Assembly (NCBI GenBank): GCA_946811185.2
Contig: OX328099.1
Span: 17,325,859-17,389,858 of the forward strand
DNA: 64,000 bases
Source of the DNA: Hippopus hippopus
Taxonomy: Eukaryota; Mollusca; Bivalvia; Cardiida; Cardiidae
Direction of reading: 5' to 3'
Under the pieces are notes generated by a model. It was not told the origin of the DNA and did not search any database. It worked only from the letters and a program-made list of their open reading frames with translations. The translations under genes and the position numbers were made by a program. Positions 20,589 to 31,919 of this stretch are shown in pieces; position 1 is the stretch's first letter; every line of letters begins with the position of its first letter.

Positions 20589-21618
20589 TACCGTAATTTG
20601 CTTAAATTTTGGGACAGTAAAAAATAATTACTTTTTTTTTGTATCCCAATACTTTGGTCTACAAAAAATAATTATTTTGTCAACTGTCCCAAAACTTATG
20701 GTCAAATAAGACAGTCTGTCATACTGAAAGTCACTGGCCGCTAACCCGTCGAATATTGCCGACATTAAAATATTGCTACGTCATTGATGCCGATAAACCT
20801 CCAATCATTTGCAGGTTGGTCTATTTTTAGACAGATTGGAATTCCACCGATCAATTTGAGCACTAAGAGTTTAAAACTTCGCTTTTTCTCATTGTTTTTG
20901 TTGATGATTAACTTGTCACTCATTATTGTCTGCGTCTTGGGATCGCGATGAGGATGTTATTTTGCGTTTGTAGATAAATTCTCAACATATTTTACCTGCT
21001 TACATGAACGTGAGGTGAACGACGTTAATTCCACTCTGACAAGTACCTGCTCGGACCGTTCTAAAATTTGATTGGTTCGTCGATCTTCGATCGATAAACC
21101 TTTGGTAAAACTGTACCTTGATTTCTATTTATAACCAACGAACTCTATTGACCGTGAAATACATGCATGTCAACTCTGTCAACTTCGGATGTATATACAC
21201 GTTATACACGTTATATATCTTGGATGCAAGTTTATCACACCCTTTTTACACTTTACGTTGGATTTCTTTTTGAATTGGGGTTTAAATTAGACTGTCAGGT
21301 GATCGGGTTTTTTGTCTTGAATCAGGAAACTCCCACTGAAATTGGGAGGGTTGGGAAGCATGCTTACGACGTCACGTGTGTAGACATAAAAATGCGCGAA
21401 ATAAATATTTGCAAACAAAGGGTATCAAACAGATTGAAAGATTTTTTTGTTTAAATAGATATTCATTGTCCCAATTCTTTGGAACAAAAAAATACCGATC
21501 TTGCTTTGAAATTTTTAGTATGTCCCAAATCTTTGGGTCATAAAAAAATAATTATTTTCGCAATTTTTGATGGTGTCCCAATTCTTTGGGTGTCCCAAAA
21601 CATACGCAAAATACGGTA
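20589..21618. mobile_element. TA-flanked inverted-repeat element, 1.0 kb
   Basis: Left end is CCGTAATTTGCTTAAATTTT then GGGACA; right end is TGTCCC then AAAACATACGCAAAATACGG; both flanked by TA. Subterminal CCCAA(T/A)..TTTGG motifs occur on both sides. An internal 95-codon frame (21167-21454 +) shows no recognised domain. Superfamily not assigned. Confidence 0.55.
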
Positions 21619-21676
21619 GTCACTTTGGAAGGCAAGCCTAGTGGAAGTAGATTCACAGAATATGCAAATTGATGTC

Positions 21677-21755
21677 TTCTTCTTTTCCCACAAAATGTTC
21701 AAAAGCCTTATTCCTTACGGTTGTTAAAAGTTAGGATTGTGTAGTAAATGGTTAA
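21677..21755 (-). repeat. TTAA-hairpin MITE fragment
   Basis: TTCTTTTCCCACAAAATG, GTTGTTAAAAGTTAGGATTG, then GTAGTAAATGGTTAA; the right half of a minus copy. Confidence 0.5.
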
Positions 21756-22339
21756 ATCTTGTTAACCAAAAATGTTCTATAGATATTTTTTTTTTACAGT
21801 AAACAGCTCAAGGCAAATGGTGGAACATTATTCAAGATAGTGGCAGGCTCAGTTGTTATTGACCAGGGCCCAATATCTCAAAACACTTTAAGTGCTACGA
21901 TCATCGTAAACCGACCTTAAGCCCCTCGTAATCATTTCGCCGGCTCTCTCAAAACATCGCAGCTTAAGGGCCGATGGTAAACCCGATCTTAAATTACGAC
22001 CACTCCGAAGCTACCTTAACGTAATTGTACTCTGTTTTCAGCAATGCATAAAACATGCTGTTGTGGTTTATTTCTCAAAATGATATTATTTTTACACTTG
22101 AACAGACCTCACAGAAGAAACAAATTTTAGGGACAGAATAAATCCCTTGAATTACCTGGATGACATGGAATTAATTAGAAAATACAGCCTCAACCGAGGA
22201 TCAATGGTTACCCTCTGCAATGTTTTTGGTTGAGCGCTCCAAAGAACAAGAGGGCCACTGGACCTAAAGCGCTCACCTGAATAAAATCATCTAGGATTGC
22301 TAAAACTAAAGAGATCCTAGTTGTGATGATGTAAAACAT

Positions 22340-22777
22340 CATTGTAAGTGACCTTCTTTTTAACTGACTTTTCCAACTTGATGGAGATATCATCAAGACA
22401 AACATTTAGGTTGGTTATTGTATGATATTTAACGCCGTTTCAACATTATTTCAGTTATATCACGGCGGCCAGCGCACCTACCCACGCTTTCCTGGAGTTT
22501 CTTCTACCAGTACTCCGCACAATACTCTTTCCAAGCTACTGGCTGCTTTCTCAAATAACATTGTAAGTGACCTTCTTTTTAACTGACTTTTCCAACTTGA
22601 TGGAGATATCAAGACAAACATGTAGGTTGGTTAGTTGTATGACATTTAACGCCATTTCAACATTATTTCAGTTATATCGCGGCGGCCAGCGCACCTACCC
22701 ACGCTTTCCTGGAGTTTCTTTTACCAGTACTCCGCACAATATTCTTTCCAAGCCACTGGCTGCTTTCTTACATAACC
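22340..22777. repeat. 219-bp tandem duplication
   Basis: ATTGTAAGTGACCTTCTTTT starts at 22341 and again at 22560. The two ~219-bp copies are highly similar, including CCACGCTTTCCTGGAGTTTC. The duplication spans a SINE portion plus HINE sequence. Confidence 0.7.
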
Positions 22778-22880
22778 TTCGTTGAAACAATGGTCAGCAG
22801 TGAGAGAGGAATGAATCCTGTCGCAATGACTATCATCAGTCTTAGAGAGAAATTGATCGAGCCGGCGATCTAACCAGCGA
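22425..22880 (-). mobile_element. Reverse-orientation SINE, partly duplicated
   Basis: TTTAACGCC(G/A)TTTCAACATT, TCAGTTATATC(A/G)CGGCGGCC and CTTTCCAAGC(T/C)ACTGGCTGC appear twice. The second copy continues through GCAATGACTATCATCAGTC to a GATCGAGCCGGCGATCTAAC head near 22880. Confidence 0.6.
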
Positions 22881-23224
22881 CAAACATTTTGACAATGTTT
22901 CATGAATATCGGACTAAAGATGTAGCATCTAGACTGTACACAAGGTTTTCTAAGATTTGGCCCAGAGATCAAATTCTTGATCTGTTGTGACTAAATTTCA
23001 AATTTGTCTAAGATATCATCAAAATAAACATTTTGACAATGCTTCGTGAGTGTTAGACTGAAAATTTAGCCTCTAGACTGAGATTTAGCCCAGTGTCCAT
23101 CTCTTGAATCTGTTTTGACCAACTTTCTGACTTGTCCGAGATAGCATCAGAACAACTATCTTGACAGTGTTTCATGTGTATCAGACCGAAATGCAGGCTC
23201 TACAGTGAAAAAAAAAAAACTCTA

Positions 23225-23303
23225 AAGTTTGCCGCAACAGGGTATTGAAGCCGCAACCACCAGGTCACAAGACAGATACGCTAACCACTGAGCTACCAAT
23301 GTT
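23225..23303 (-). mobile_element. SINE tRNA-like head fragment
   Basis: TTTGCCGCAACAGGGTATTG, GTCACAAGACAGATACGCTA and ACCACTGAGCTACC closely match the head at 20455-20535. Confidence 0.5.
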
Positions 23304-23304
23304 T

Positions 23305-23348
23305 CAGTTTGGACAAGTTTACATTTTTGTAATGTGGTAAAGAGTTAA
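23305..23348 (+). repeat. TTAA-hairpin MITE B-end fragment
   Basis: CAGTTTGGACAAGTTTACAT..TGTGGTAAAGAGTTAA; only the B end remains. Confidence 0.4.
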
Positions 23349-24810
23349 TTGATGATGTATGATAAGAAAGAAAAAATGTCCTTAGGGTTTTCATGAATGG
23401 AATCTTATTTGTTTCAACCATTCCTTAGCCAAATTCCTGATCCATACTGGTTACATTTCTTAAGAGTATGCACATAAATTCGCTTATTCCCTGACAAACA
23501 TTTTTGAGATGAACCCAAATGATAAGAATCTGCTGAAATAAAATAAAAATTGGTGCTGTAAGTCAAACGGTCTTATATGGTGAAAAACATTGTAGAAAAA
23601 GTTGAACTTGCTTGTTACAGGCAATTACCCCACATGACCCAGTTTCAGCCTTATCCGAGATATCATCCAGGCAAAATTTTGACTTTGTTTCATGAGTATC
23701 TGGCTGAAAATGTGGCCTATAGTGCACACAAGATTATTCTAAGATTCGGCCTACATTTTGAACCACGCAACCCGATTTCAATCTTACTAGAGATACAATC
23801 ATGACAAACATTCTAATGACAAACTGTCTGACCAAGTTTCATGAGAATTGGGCTGAAAATGTGGCCTCTAGAGTGCACACAAGGTTTTTCTTAGATCTGG
23901 CCCAGTTACCTACTTTTTGACAGGACATGACCCAGTTTCAATCATGACCGAGATATCATCAAAAAAAGCATTTTGACTCACTTTGGTGAGTATATGGCTG
24001 GAATGTAGCCTCTACAGAGCACACAAGGTTTTTCTAAGATTTGCCTGGGTGACCTACTAATTGGCCTGACATGACCCAATTTCGGACTTGTTAAAGATAT
24101 TATAAAGAGAAAGATTCTGACCAAGTTTCATGACTGTTGGGCCAAAAATGTGGCCTCTAGAGTGCACACATGGTAATTTTTGACGCCTGGGCGAGACACG
24201 ATGCACGACGGACACAGTGCGATCACGAAGGCTCACCTTGAGCACTTTGTGCTCAGTTGAGCTACAGACTTACCGAAATCACGCATTTCCGGTTCCAAGC
24301 AGATGACATTGGCTTTGAGATTTTATGCAATGGGGAGTTTTCAGTCTGTGATAACAGACAGTCATGGGGTCAGAATCGATTCAGTATCAAGAAATGATGT
24401 CACTTTAAATGTTACAATCATAAATGGTGTTTCTTTTACGAGAGCGTTAAGGCCGGTTCTGAGAGATCACTTTAAGAAAACCGTAACGTCCTCGTAAAAT
24501 GATAGTAAAGTTCACCGCAACTTACGAAACCTTAAAGTTTTGAGAGATTGGCCCCAGGTTGGAAGATTTCATTGTGAGATCGACTGTCACATTAGCTGGT
24601 CCTACTTGTTGTTTTACATCAGATAAAAAGAAAAAAACAATATTATCGAGGTCAAAGGTCATAGCAACATCATCTCTGGCACATCTGGCATGCTTAAATC
24701 TGTTCAGGATGAAGTGCATTCATCAGACCAATGGCAGTTTTCCTATTCATACCCTACTAGAAGGTTTTTAAGACTTGAGTTGGAGACATAAATGTGCTAA
24801 ATCTGGTAGA

Positions 24811-25039
24811 GTTGACCCTTTAGAACACAATCCAGGGTTTTAAAAAAATATGAGGAAAAAGGCTTTTGAAAACCTTGTAGAAAAAAAAGAAAGTGCTAGT
24901 AACCAGCATTTTGTCTTTTTCCCACAGAGTTTTTAACACTTCTATAATAAATCTTATCATTTGAGCCACATCATATAAATCATCTGCAAATGCTTTTAGT
25001 TTTGACAGGTCTATGATTTCATTGTCTGGTAGAGAGTAA
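24811..25039 (+). mobile_element. TTAA-hairpin MITE, diverged
   Basis: GTTGACCCTTTAGAACACAA on the left; TTCATTGTCTGGTAGAGAGT on the right. Core arms AACCTTGTAGAAAAAAAAGA and TTTGTCTTTTTCCCACAG are diverged but around a perfect CTGG/CTAG..CCAGC centre. Confidence 0.6.
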
Positions 25040-25291
25040 CAGTTGATCTTGGCAGCCTAAGGGTTATCATGAGATGTATCCATGGATCATGAGCCAAAAA
25101 AAAGGAAAACTTAAGAGATTATCTTTTCCTTCCAACAAGAAAAGTTTGCCTGCATATCACATTATGAAAAATGAAAAAAGAGCCTGTAACATGGAATGTC
25201 TTCATTTGTATTCTTCCTATACAGTCAAACTTGTATGCAAGCACCCAAGGGACAATGAAAATGTTCTTGCCTAAATTATTTACTTGCTTAA

Positions 25292-25400
25292 TATGAGGGT
25301 TGTTCCGAAGTCTTGAGACAGGTTAAATCAATAAAATCTACATATCGTAGTTTAAATTTTATTCGGGGTTTGCATGTGATAAAAAGCATGTTTGATAAAT
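25292..25400 (+). repeat. Possible mariner-type TIR fragment
   Basis: GAGGGTTGTTCCGAAGTCTT then GAGAC resembles terminal sequences of mariner-family elements. No transposase or partner end is visible. Confidence 0.3.
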
Positions 25401-25403
25401 GCA

Positions 25404-26057
25404 GGGTCCAAAAAATTTACTCGTCCGCTCGTATTTACGAGTAAGAAATGGATGAGGACGAGTGAAATATCAGTCATACTCGTCCGGCAGGACGAGTGGT
25501 GAATAGGAGATAGTAAAACAAGTTTTTCAGATGAATATTTAACTTACACAAGACAAAACAACCATTCAATTATTGAATAAGTGAATTAAGGGTATTCAGG
25601 AAATCAAATTTTGAAACAGAACATAAAACGTGCTGGTTCCCGCCCCAAATAAAGACCGGTTTCAAGTCAGCCTAATGATATAACCCTGGATCTTCATTGC
25701 AAACAAAAATCTCATAATATGCTTCGGGTGGACCTAATTCAATACGAGCAACTTTGCTAATTATTAAAACCATATTAACATAAAAGCAAACACTTTCCCG
25801 AAACCAGTTCGAAAAACTGTGTTGTTTTGGCTTTATTAATTTTTGTAACTTGACCGGATAACTAGTACCGGTTTTTAAAACCCGGTATTTAAGGTTCGTT
25901 GTAACGTTTCCGTTTCGTCTGAAAAAAAAAAAAAACGTCAGAGTCCAATATTGGAAGGGTTTTTTCTCGGACTAGTGAGGATCAAAGCAGGGCAAGTGTT
26001 TTTTCAAAGTCACTGGCCCTACAGGACGAGTGCCTTTTCTGGAAATTTTTGGACCCT
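25404..26057. mobile_element. GGGTCC-ended inverted-repeat element, possibly hAT-type
   Basis: Left end is GGGTCCAAAAAATTTACTCG; right end reversed is AGGGTCCAAAAATTTCC. Subterminal GACGAGT / ACTCGTC motifs repeat near both ends. Flanks TAAATGCA and TAAAATGTA are similar enough to be an eroded 8-bp duplication, which would suit hAT. No transposase. Confidence 0.55.
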
Positions 26058-27437
26058 AAAATGTATTACATAAGGAAATTTAGTTAAAATTGAACCAGAC
26101 CATACTCACTACAAGCATTTAAACATGCAATGGTAAGTTATAAGGAGCAATTTGATGATGTTGACATATTTAGCGTGAGGTCAAATTAAAGTCACTTTTG
26201 TCTGTAAATTCATCATTTCACTAACTTTGCTCACTACTCATCTTCTGTCTTCTTTCAACCAATCCTTTACAGCCACTTTCTTTCAAATCCCCTGACTCTG
26301 GCCTTCCACTGCAGTGTTTGTCCATTATATTGTCATCAGTATACATAAATCCTTAGCGCCTTGGAATCAGACGTGCTTTTGAACATGTAGATTTAGTTTT
26401 TAACTGTGTGAAATGAAGCTCAACATACCCATAGCAGTCCTACCTACATTTGCACAATGTTTTAGCATTGCTCTGCACTCAAACAGGTACCTGTTGCTTT
26501 CTTTTTGAGTTTGTGTAGTCACTGTTTTTGCTGTGACATCAATGTTTTGTAAGTGGATTCATAAATGTTTATTTGACTTAACATAATTTCCAAAAGAGTT
26601 TCAATGCCATTTATAGTCTTTACAGGTTTTGTAAAAATGAAGTATTTTAGAAAATGTCATATTTCGAAGTCCTTCATGGTGCTCCAATTCTGCATTGCCT
26701 TGGTAATATGCTATGATAATAATTTAGATCTGATACAATTTATCGTTTGCACAAAAACTCTTGAGACGCACTGCTTCAATGAGTATCATTACCATGTGAC
26801 TTTTTTTTCAGGCGATAAAAATACAGTCTCAAAACTTTAAGACTTGCCCTCGTACTGGTGCATTTCAACAGATCTGCCTTCTTTGAGAACTCAATGATAA
26901 CTTTGTGTTTGGTAAGGAGTTAATACGGGTTGCTTGCTTAACAGCAGTGATTACTATGACAGGCTTTACTGTACTTCTATCTAAAGTGTGTTTTTTGCAT
27001 TTTATTGTTTTCTTGATGAAGTTTGTAGAATTTAACTCTTGCAGAAATTGATCTGTAAAATCATTTTACAAACAGTTTTAATACTCTTTTGATTTGAAAC
27101 AACTAGAGAAATCATTGAAAAAATTAGAGAATTTTCTAAACTAAAGCAAATTGAGATAGGCCTGTGTGAAATATTATGTAATTTAATATTGGCTTCAGCT
27201 ATTAATTTTTTCACTGGTGATATTATTTGACTGTCACATTCTAAGGCTTGTTTTTTAACTTAAATTTCATTTTGATACCAGTTCCTATGAAAAGTATGGT
27301 AGAGCTTTCAAATGGTGGAATTAACCAGTTTTGAATCCATTATTATAATTGACTGGAAATTGCTGCACCCAATGAGTTGTAAAATGATCAGTTCCCGTGT
27401 ACAGCAGAGCTCATTCATATGAAACTTATTGGATAGA
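26058..27437. other. Unassigned sequence
   Basis: AT-rich; frames such as 26604-26840 lack recognisable features. It could be intron or intergenic DNA. Confidence 0.4.
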
Positions 27438-27666
27438 TTGACCCTTTACCAGACGACAAAATTTTAGCCTTATTCAAATTGAAAGCATTTGCAGACGACA
27501 ATTTCAGTGTGGCTCAAATGGTGCAATTTTTCTTTGATAGGGTAGAAAACATTGCAGGAAAAGGAGAAAATGCTGGTTACCAGCATTTTCTCCTTTTCCC
27601 ACAATGTTTTCAAAAGGCTTCTTTTCCAGGGTCGTTAAAAGTCAGCATTGTGCAATAAAGGGTTAA
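27438..27666 (-). mobile_element. TTAA-hairpin MITE, near complete
   Basis: TTGACCCTTTACCAGACGAC on the left; AAAGGGTTAA on the right; core palindrome near perfect. Good reference copy for the minus-orientation consensus. Confidence 0.85.
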
Positions 27667-27752
27667 GGTTTTGAAAACATGGGGTAAAAAGAGAAAATGT
27701 TAGTAACCAACACTGCTTTCAATATGGACCAGACAAATTTTTTTTGTCTGGT
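27667..27752 (+). repeat. TTAA-hairpin MITE fragment
   Basis: GAAAACATGGGGTAAAAAGA, AATGTTAGTAACCAACA, then GCTTTCAATATGGACCAGAC and TTTGTCTGGTAAA; internally deleted and abutting the previous copy. Confidence 0.4.
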
Positions 27753-27899
27753 AAATCATGAATGATTCTTTCAACTGAGAAATAGATCTAGATCTATCTG
27801 AAATAATTCAGATCATCCACAAGCCAAACACACAAGTTTTATTTCCTTCATTTTTGGGGGTCATGAAATACGGCCTTTGACTTGCTTTGTTGGGATGTT

Positions 27900-28095
27900 T
27901 GTGGTGGTAAATGCCATTTTTAGTTGTATTGCTGCCGCCAGTGCACATATTCATGCTTTCCTAGCAATCTTTTTACCAGTACTTTGAACAATATTCTTTC
28001 CAAGCCACTAGCTGCTTTCCCATATAACCATTATCAAAACAATGATCAGCTGTTACTAGAGGAATGTTGGCCGAGCCAGAGATCAAATCAGTGAC
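27900..28095 (-). mobile_element. Degenerate SINE, reverse orientation
   Basis: GTAAATGCCATTTTTAGTTG, GCTGCCGCCAGTGCACATAT, TTCTTTCCAAGCCACTAGCT and GGCCGAGCCAGAGATCAAAT align with the SINE at 22640-22880. Confidence 0.55.
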
Positions 28096-28366
28096 CCTTG
28101 GTTTCAAGCTTTGTATATTACCACCTTGGCTTCCTTGTTTGGGGGAGGGGGGGGGTTGCCTCTGACTTGCATTTAAAAAGGATGTCTCTGGCTAAAGGGA
28201 AAGTTGTTACTTCTTTTTTTCATTTTGCTACAATGTTTTTCAAAACAGGTATTGATATTTTTAAACCTCAATTCAAGGTGATGGGAATTTTTTCAAAATC
28301 CTTCAACCAAAAACATGATAGCTGTTTTCTCACAGTACTTTAAGGGTGAAAAGCAAGACAAGAAAA

Positions 28367-28539
28367 TTCTATGCTAGTTCATCTAGAAAGCAGTTGCAGA
28401 CAACACATTTGATTAGGCTGAAGTGATATAATTTGTATATGTTAGAGTAAAAACCATTGTGAACTTTTTCCACAATGATTTCAAAAGCCCTCTTCCTTCA
28501 GGGTTGTTAAAATACAGGATTGTTTGGTAAAGCATTTAA
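28367..28539 (-). mobile_element. TTAA-hairpin MITE, diverged, left end lost
   Basis: GCAGTTGCAGACAACACATT and TGTTAGAGTAAAAACCATTG, then a deleted core; right end GGTAAAGCATTTAA. Confidence 0.55.
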
Positions 28540-28621
28540 TCCCTAATGAAGAGACTGTCAAACTTGTAATTAGGTTGGTATCGAATAAGACATTGCCATT
28601 TAAAGAAGTCCTTACTCAGTG

Positions 28622-28680
28622 ATTCATTTACCTGCGCGCCCTGTGGGAATGGCGCATAAAAATCGCCGAGGACGCAGATT
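28622..28680 (+). repeat. Dispersed short repeat shared with 7766-7826
   Basis: TTCATTTACCTGCGCGCCCT and AAATCGCCGAGGACGCAGA. The local sequence composition differs from its AT-rich surroundings. Confidence 0.5.
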
Positions 28681-30250
28681 TTTAAAAGATGTGCATCTCT
28701 TGGGCACATACGTTTGCCTGTCCGTGTGACTGCGCTTCGGATTTTAAGAGCGACTGAGTTCCAGGTTTATCTTTTAGAATATTCTACTCTATTATTTACC
28801 GGTACCTATCTATGATCCAAGTAAAATATGGGCGTTATCTAACTCGCAAATACAACTTGACAGAAAATTTTCCCGTATCAGTCTAGTACCGTGTGTAGAG
28901 CATAATTGTGTACACAGACTACTTTTGAGTTCTGTGTATTGACATTCGAGTCTTATCGCCAAATTCCTAACACGTTTGGCCTGCATGGCGAAGCACAAAA
29001 ACCCCACTTTTAGTGTATTCATCGCTATTTCATCTGTTACTTCTCATCTACTTTTTTCAAAAATTGTTTCTATGCAGAACTTAATTTTGTCCGATATCAA
29101 TGCCCATTACATGAACATGTGTTGCTTCGAAAGGGTATTTCCATATGCTACTGTACGATACACTCGTGAACTTAAGACTCATAATCACAAGCTTGACTTG
29201 CCTCCTGCGTAAAAACGAAAAGAAATGTACTATGTTTGACAGTGACAGTGATATAACAACCACTGACTACCTTTTCAGTGTTTAAGAAATAATTTTTTAG
29301 CCACAGTTGTCTTTTTTCTTGTGGCGGCTCGGGATAGCAACCGCCATTTTTAAATGTATACTGATCTATGCAGACTTACAGTTATTTATCTATATTCATC
29401 CGCCATTCATAAATATTGTACATATATGTACAAATAAATTTAGTTCTCAGAACTTTTGGTTATTTGTATTGATTTTGTGATGTTTCTTTACAGTAATTGT
29501 GGTGAGGTATATAATAAAACGAATATTACATTAGTCTGCATTTCTGTGTGGTCGGATCATGTCTCGTTGCATGTGTAAAGAGGTGAATATCAGATTTGAC
29601 CTTTGGTCTCATCTGATATGCACCTCTCACTGTTCCCACTCTCGCAAATTATAGAATTGATAGAATTGGTTACACGCGAGACCTCACGTAAGAAAAAAAG
29701 GAAAAAAAAAAACATTATCGGATTACCTTGTGTGAAATGATAGGATTTGAAGTTACTTGCTACCCTTATTGATAAATTATTGTCAAATCACGCTGAAATA
29801 CCTATCCATAAATTAACACACATGAAAAAATGCTTGATGCAAAAAACACGAAAACCCATGACACAACAAAATGTTCCTTTTGACATTGTCTGATCAGAGT
29901 TACTTCAGACTGTCTTTTCAGCTTTTTAATGACTTTAAGTAGTAAATTTCCACAGATATCTTAATATAACAGACTTTTGTGCTGCAAATCATCAATATTG
30001 AATGCTTTACCTCTAGCTGAGAACCATTTTTGTCATACCCTCAAATATGAAATCTTACCCCCAGATTTACAGCTTAGGGGTAAGTGTACCCTTGAAATAA
30101 AAAGCTAGTGCAACGATTTTAACGAATTTGGATACAACAAAAAGGGGCGCATAAATTTCACAGATGTCCCATACTCTTCGAGGGTAGTGGGCCCTGTGTC
30201 CCACTGTTTTAAATTTGTAAAAATATCACTGCTTACTTTGTCATCATTTT
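28681..30250. other. Unassigned sequence
   Basis: A 78-codon frame (28976-29212 +) and antisense frames lack recognisable domains. AATAAA near 29442 could be a polyadenylation signal but has no gene attached. Confidence 0.4.
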
Positions 30251-30547
30251 TAGCTTGTCTTTTTACAATGAAAACGTCGAGGTATTGTCATAGCCCTGGC
30301 GTCATTGTCATCTGAGTTGTCATGCAAAAACTATGACATTTTTAAAAACTTTGACATCTGTAATATCTCTGTTATTACTGAAGGCATTTACTTCAAACTT
30401 GGACAAGTTGATCACTATCAAAGGGAACCCTTACAACAAGGGCTGGTAACCATCAAAGCATTTTAACACAGTTATGCCAGTCTTTTTACTTGAATTTTCA
30501 CTGAAACTCAAGCAGCTGAGCATTGGCACTTAAATGCAGTGCTCTTG
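30251..30547 (+). mobile_element. H5 Helentron-like element, intact 297-bp copy
   Basis: TAGCTTGTCTTTTTACAATG at the start; GGCACTTAAATGCAGTGCTC then TTGT at the end, a hairpin followed by CTTG-T. It contains GTCATAGCCCTGGCGTC and CATTTACTTCAAACTTGGAC. It serves as the uninterrupted reference for the split copy at 6139-10796. Confidence 0.65.
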
Positions 30548-30660
30548 TTTTATCACAGAATGACAGATACTGCCTAAATGCAGAGGTGATAAAAAAGATG
30601 TATCCATGTGCATCAGTCGAGTTTTGCAGTTAAATACAAACATGTAAAGAAAGGAAAGGC

Positions 30661-30890
30661 TGTCAACTCTACCAAATGGCAGAGTTTTAGACTAATTCAA
30701 TTTGCAGACGAAAAATTGAAAGTTGCTAGAATGATAGAATATGTCTGTGACAAGTTGATAAGGTAGAAATTATAGTCAGAGAAGGAAAACATGATGGTTA
30801 CCATCAGTTTTTCCATGTCCCAAAATGTTTCCAAAGGCTTTGTTTCTCAAGGTTGTTAAAACTTGGGATTGTGTGGTAGAGATAGTAAAC
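30661..30890 (-). mobile_element. TTAA-hairpin MITE, degenerate
   Basis: TCAACTCTACCAAATGGCAG, GAAGGAAAACATGATGGTTA around a short surviving centre, and TTAAAACTTGGGATTGTGTG then GTAGAGA. Confidence 0.5.
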
Positions 30891-31185
30891 ACTAAACAGT
30901 TTACCAGTAAGCATATGTTTTAAGTTCAAATGGAATAGATCTGAAGGATAAGGTGACTGTAAGAACTGGTTGCTTCATCAATTATTCCTCCCATTGACAA
31001 CTGGAAAAGTTTACCATTTAAAATATTTACACTTACTGTTATTATTTATGCATGAACTTTCAGTGTCTTTGCTTGAGAAAACTGCATGGTTTTATGGTAG
31101 CAAAACTTCTTGAACACTTAATAGCTAGTGTTCTTCTGTAACTGCATAGCACCATTTTATTACAATAGAGTTGACCTTGAAAGCT

Positions 31186-31408
31186 TTAACTCTTTACCAA
31201 ACAATTGCAGTTTTTAACCTCCTCATGGCAAAGACTTGAAAACATTGTTGGAAAAGGAAAATATGCAGATAACGAGTATTTTGGTCTTTATCTACAATGT
31301 TTTCTACCCATCAAAGGACAGATTCCAATTTTTGAGTTACATGTATTATGTTGTTAACGCTGTATATTTTGAGAAGTCAAAAATTTTGTTGTTTGGTAGA
31401 GCGTTATC
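31186..31408 (+). mobile_element. TTAA-hairpin MITE
   Basis: TTAACTCTTTACCAAACAAT on the left, GTTTGGTAGAGCGTTAT on the right; core partly degraded (GAAAATATGCAGATAACGAG). Confidence 0.75.
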
Positions 31409-31490
31409 TCTTTACTGAAGGTTCCTGAGTTTTCATAAGCCTGCCCAAGAATGCTATCAGTATAGACCAGTCCAAAAGTTTATTGGTTGG

Positions 31491-31588
31491 TTAACCCTTT
31501 ACTATACAATGCCGATTTTTGATGACCCTAAGACAGATGATTTTAGAAAAGAGATTTTATGTAGATGTATTTCCTCCAAAACTACCTT
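31491..31588 (+). mobile_element. TTAA-hairpin MITE, A-side half
   Basis: TTAACCCTTTACTATACAAT then TTTGATGACCCTAAGACAGA; cut before the core, immediately upstream of a complete copy. Confidence 0.5.
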
Positions 31589-31814
31589 TTAACCCTTTAC
31601 CAAACAATCCCTGGTTTTTACGACCCAGAGGAAGAAGCCTTCTGAAAATGTGGGAAAAGGAGAAAATGCTGGTAACCAGCATTTTCTCCTTTTCCCACAC
31701 TGTTTTCTACTCTTCGAAAGTCAAGTTTCAATGTTTGAGTCACACTTATTTTGTCATCTGCAAATGCTTTCAATTTGGACAAGTCTAAAATGTTGTCGTT
31801 TGGTAAAGAGTTAA
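31589..31814 (+). mobile_element. TTAA-hairpin MITE, complete
   Basis: TTAA at both ends (31589-31592, 31811-31814); ends CCCTTTACCA and TGGTAAAGAG; a near-perfect core. The frames read across it (FSFSHTVF-like peptides) are translations of the hairpin. Confidence 0.85.
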
Positions 31815-31919
31815 GCAGCAATATTTGGATTTTTGCTATCGGCTTACAATTTTATTTCTTTTATTTAGCAGGATAAGGGTTAAGGGGTTAAATTACAGCA
31901 CCAAATACACATCACTTTT

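Larger units (their letters stand above)
22246..24264 (-). mobile_element. H4 Helentron-like element, reverse orientation, with internal insertions
   Basis: On the minus strand it starts TAGCTCAACTGAGCAC (right edge) and ends CCAGTGGCCCTCTTGT (left edge). Between about 22880 and 24200 lie degenerate ~145-bp units with GTGTGC(A)CTCTAGAGGCCAC and ATGAAACTTGGTCA in reverse complement, as in 51535-53770. SINE material and a 219-bp tandem duplication occupy 22340-22880. Confidence 0.65.
21866..24556. mobile_element. GGGCC-ended inverted-repeat element, 0.67 kb, split by a HINE
   Basis: Left end is GGGCCCAATATCTCAAAACA then CTTTAAG; right end, reversed, is GGGGCCAATCTCTCAAAACT then TTAAG. CCAG occurs just outside both ends, a possible 4-bp duplication. 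Subterminal CTTAAG/CTCGTAA motifs repeat on both sides. About 0.67 kb remain once the reversed H4 HINE at 22246-24264 is removed. No transposase frame, so non-autonomous; superfamily unassigned. Confidence 0.55.

Noticed and set aside
31519..31821. Recurring peptides such as MLVTSIFSFSHNVF and GENAGYQHFLLFPQCF at many loci
   Set aside because: They come from reading both strands of the palindromic MITE core, not from conserved genes.
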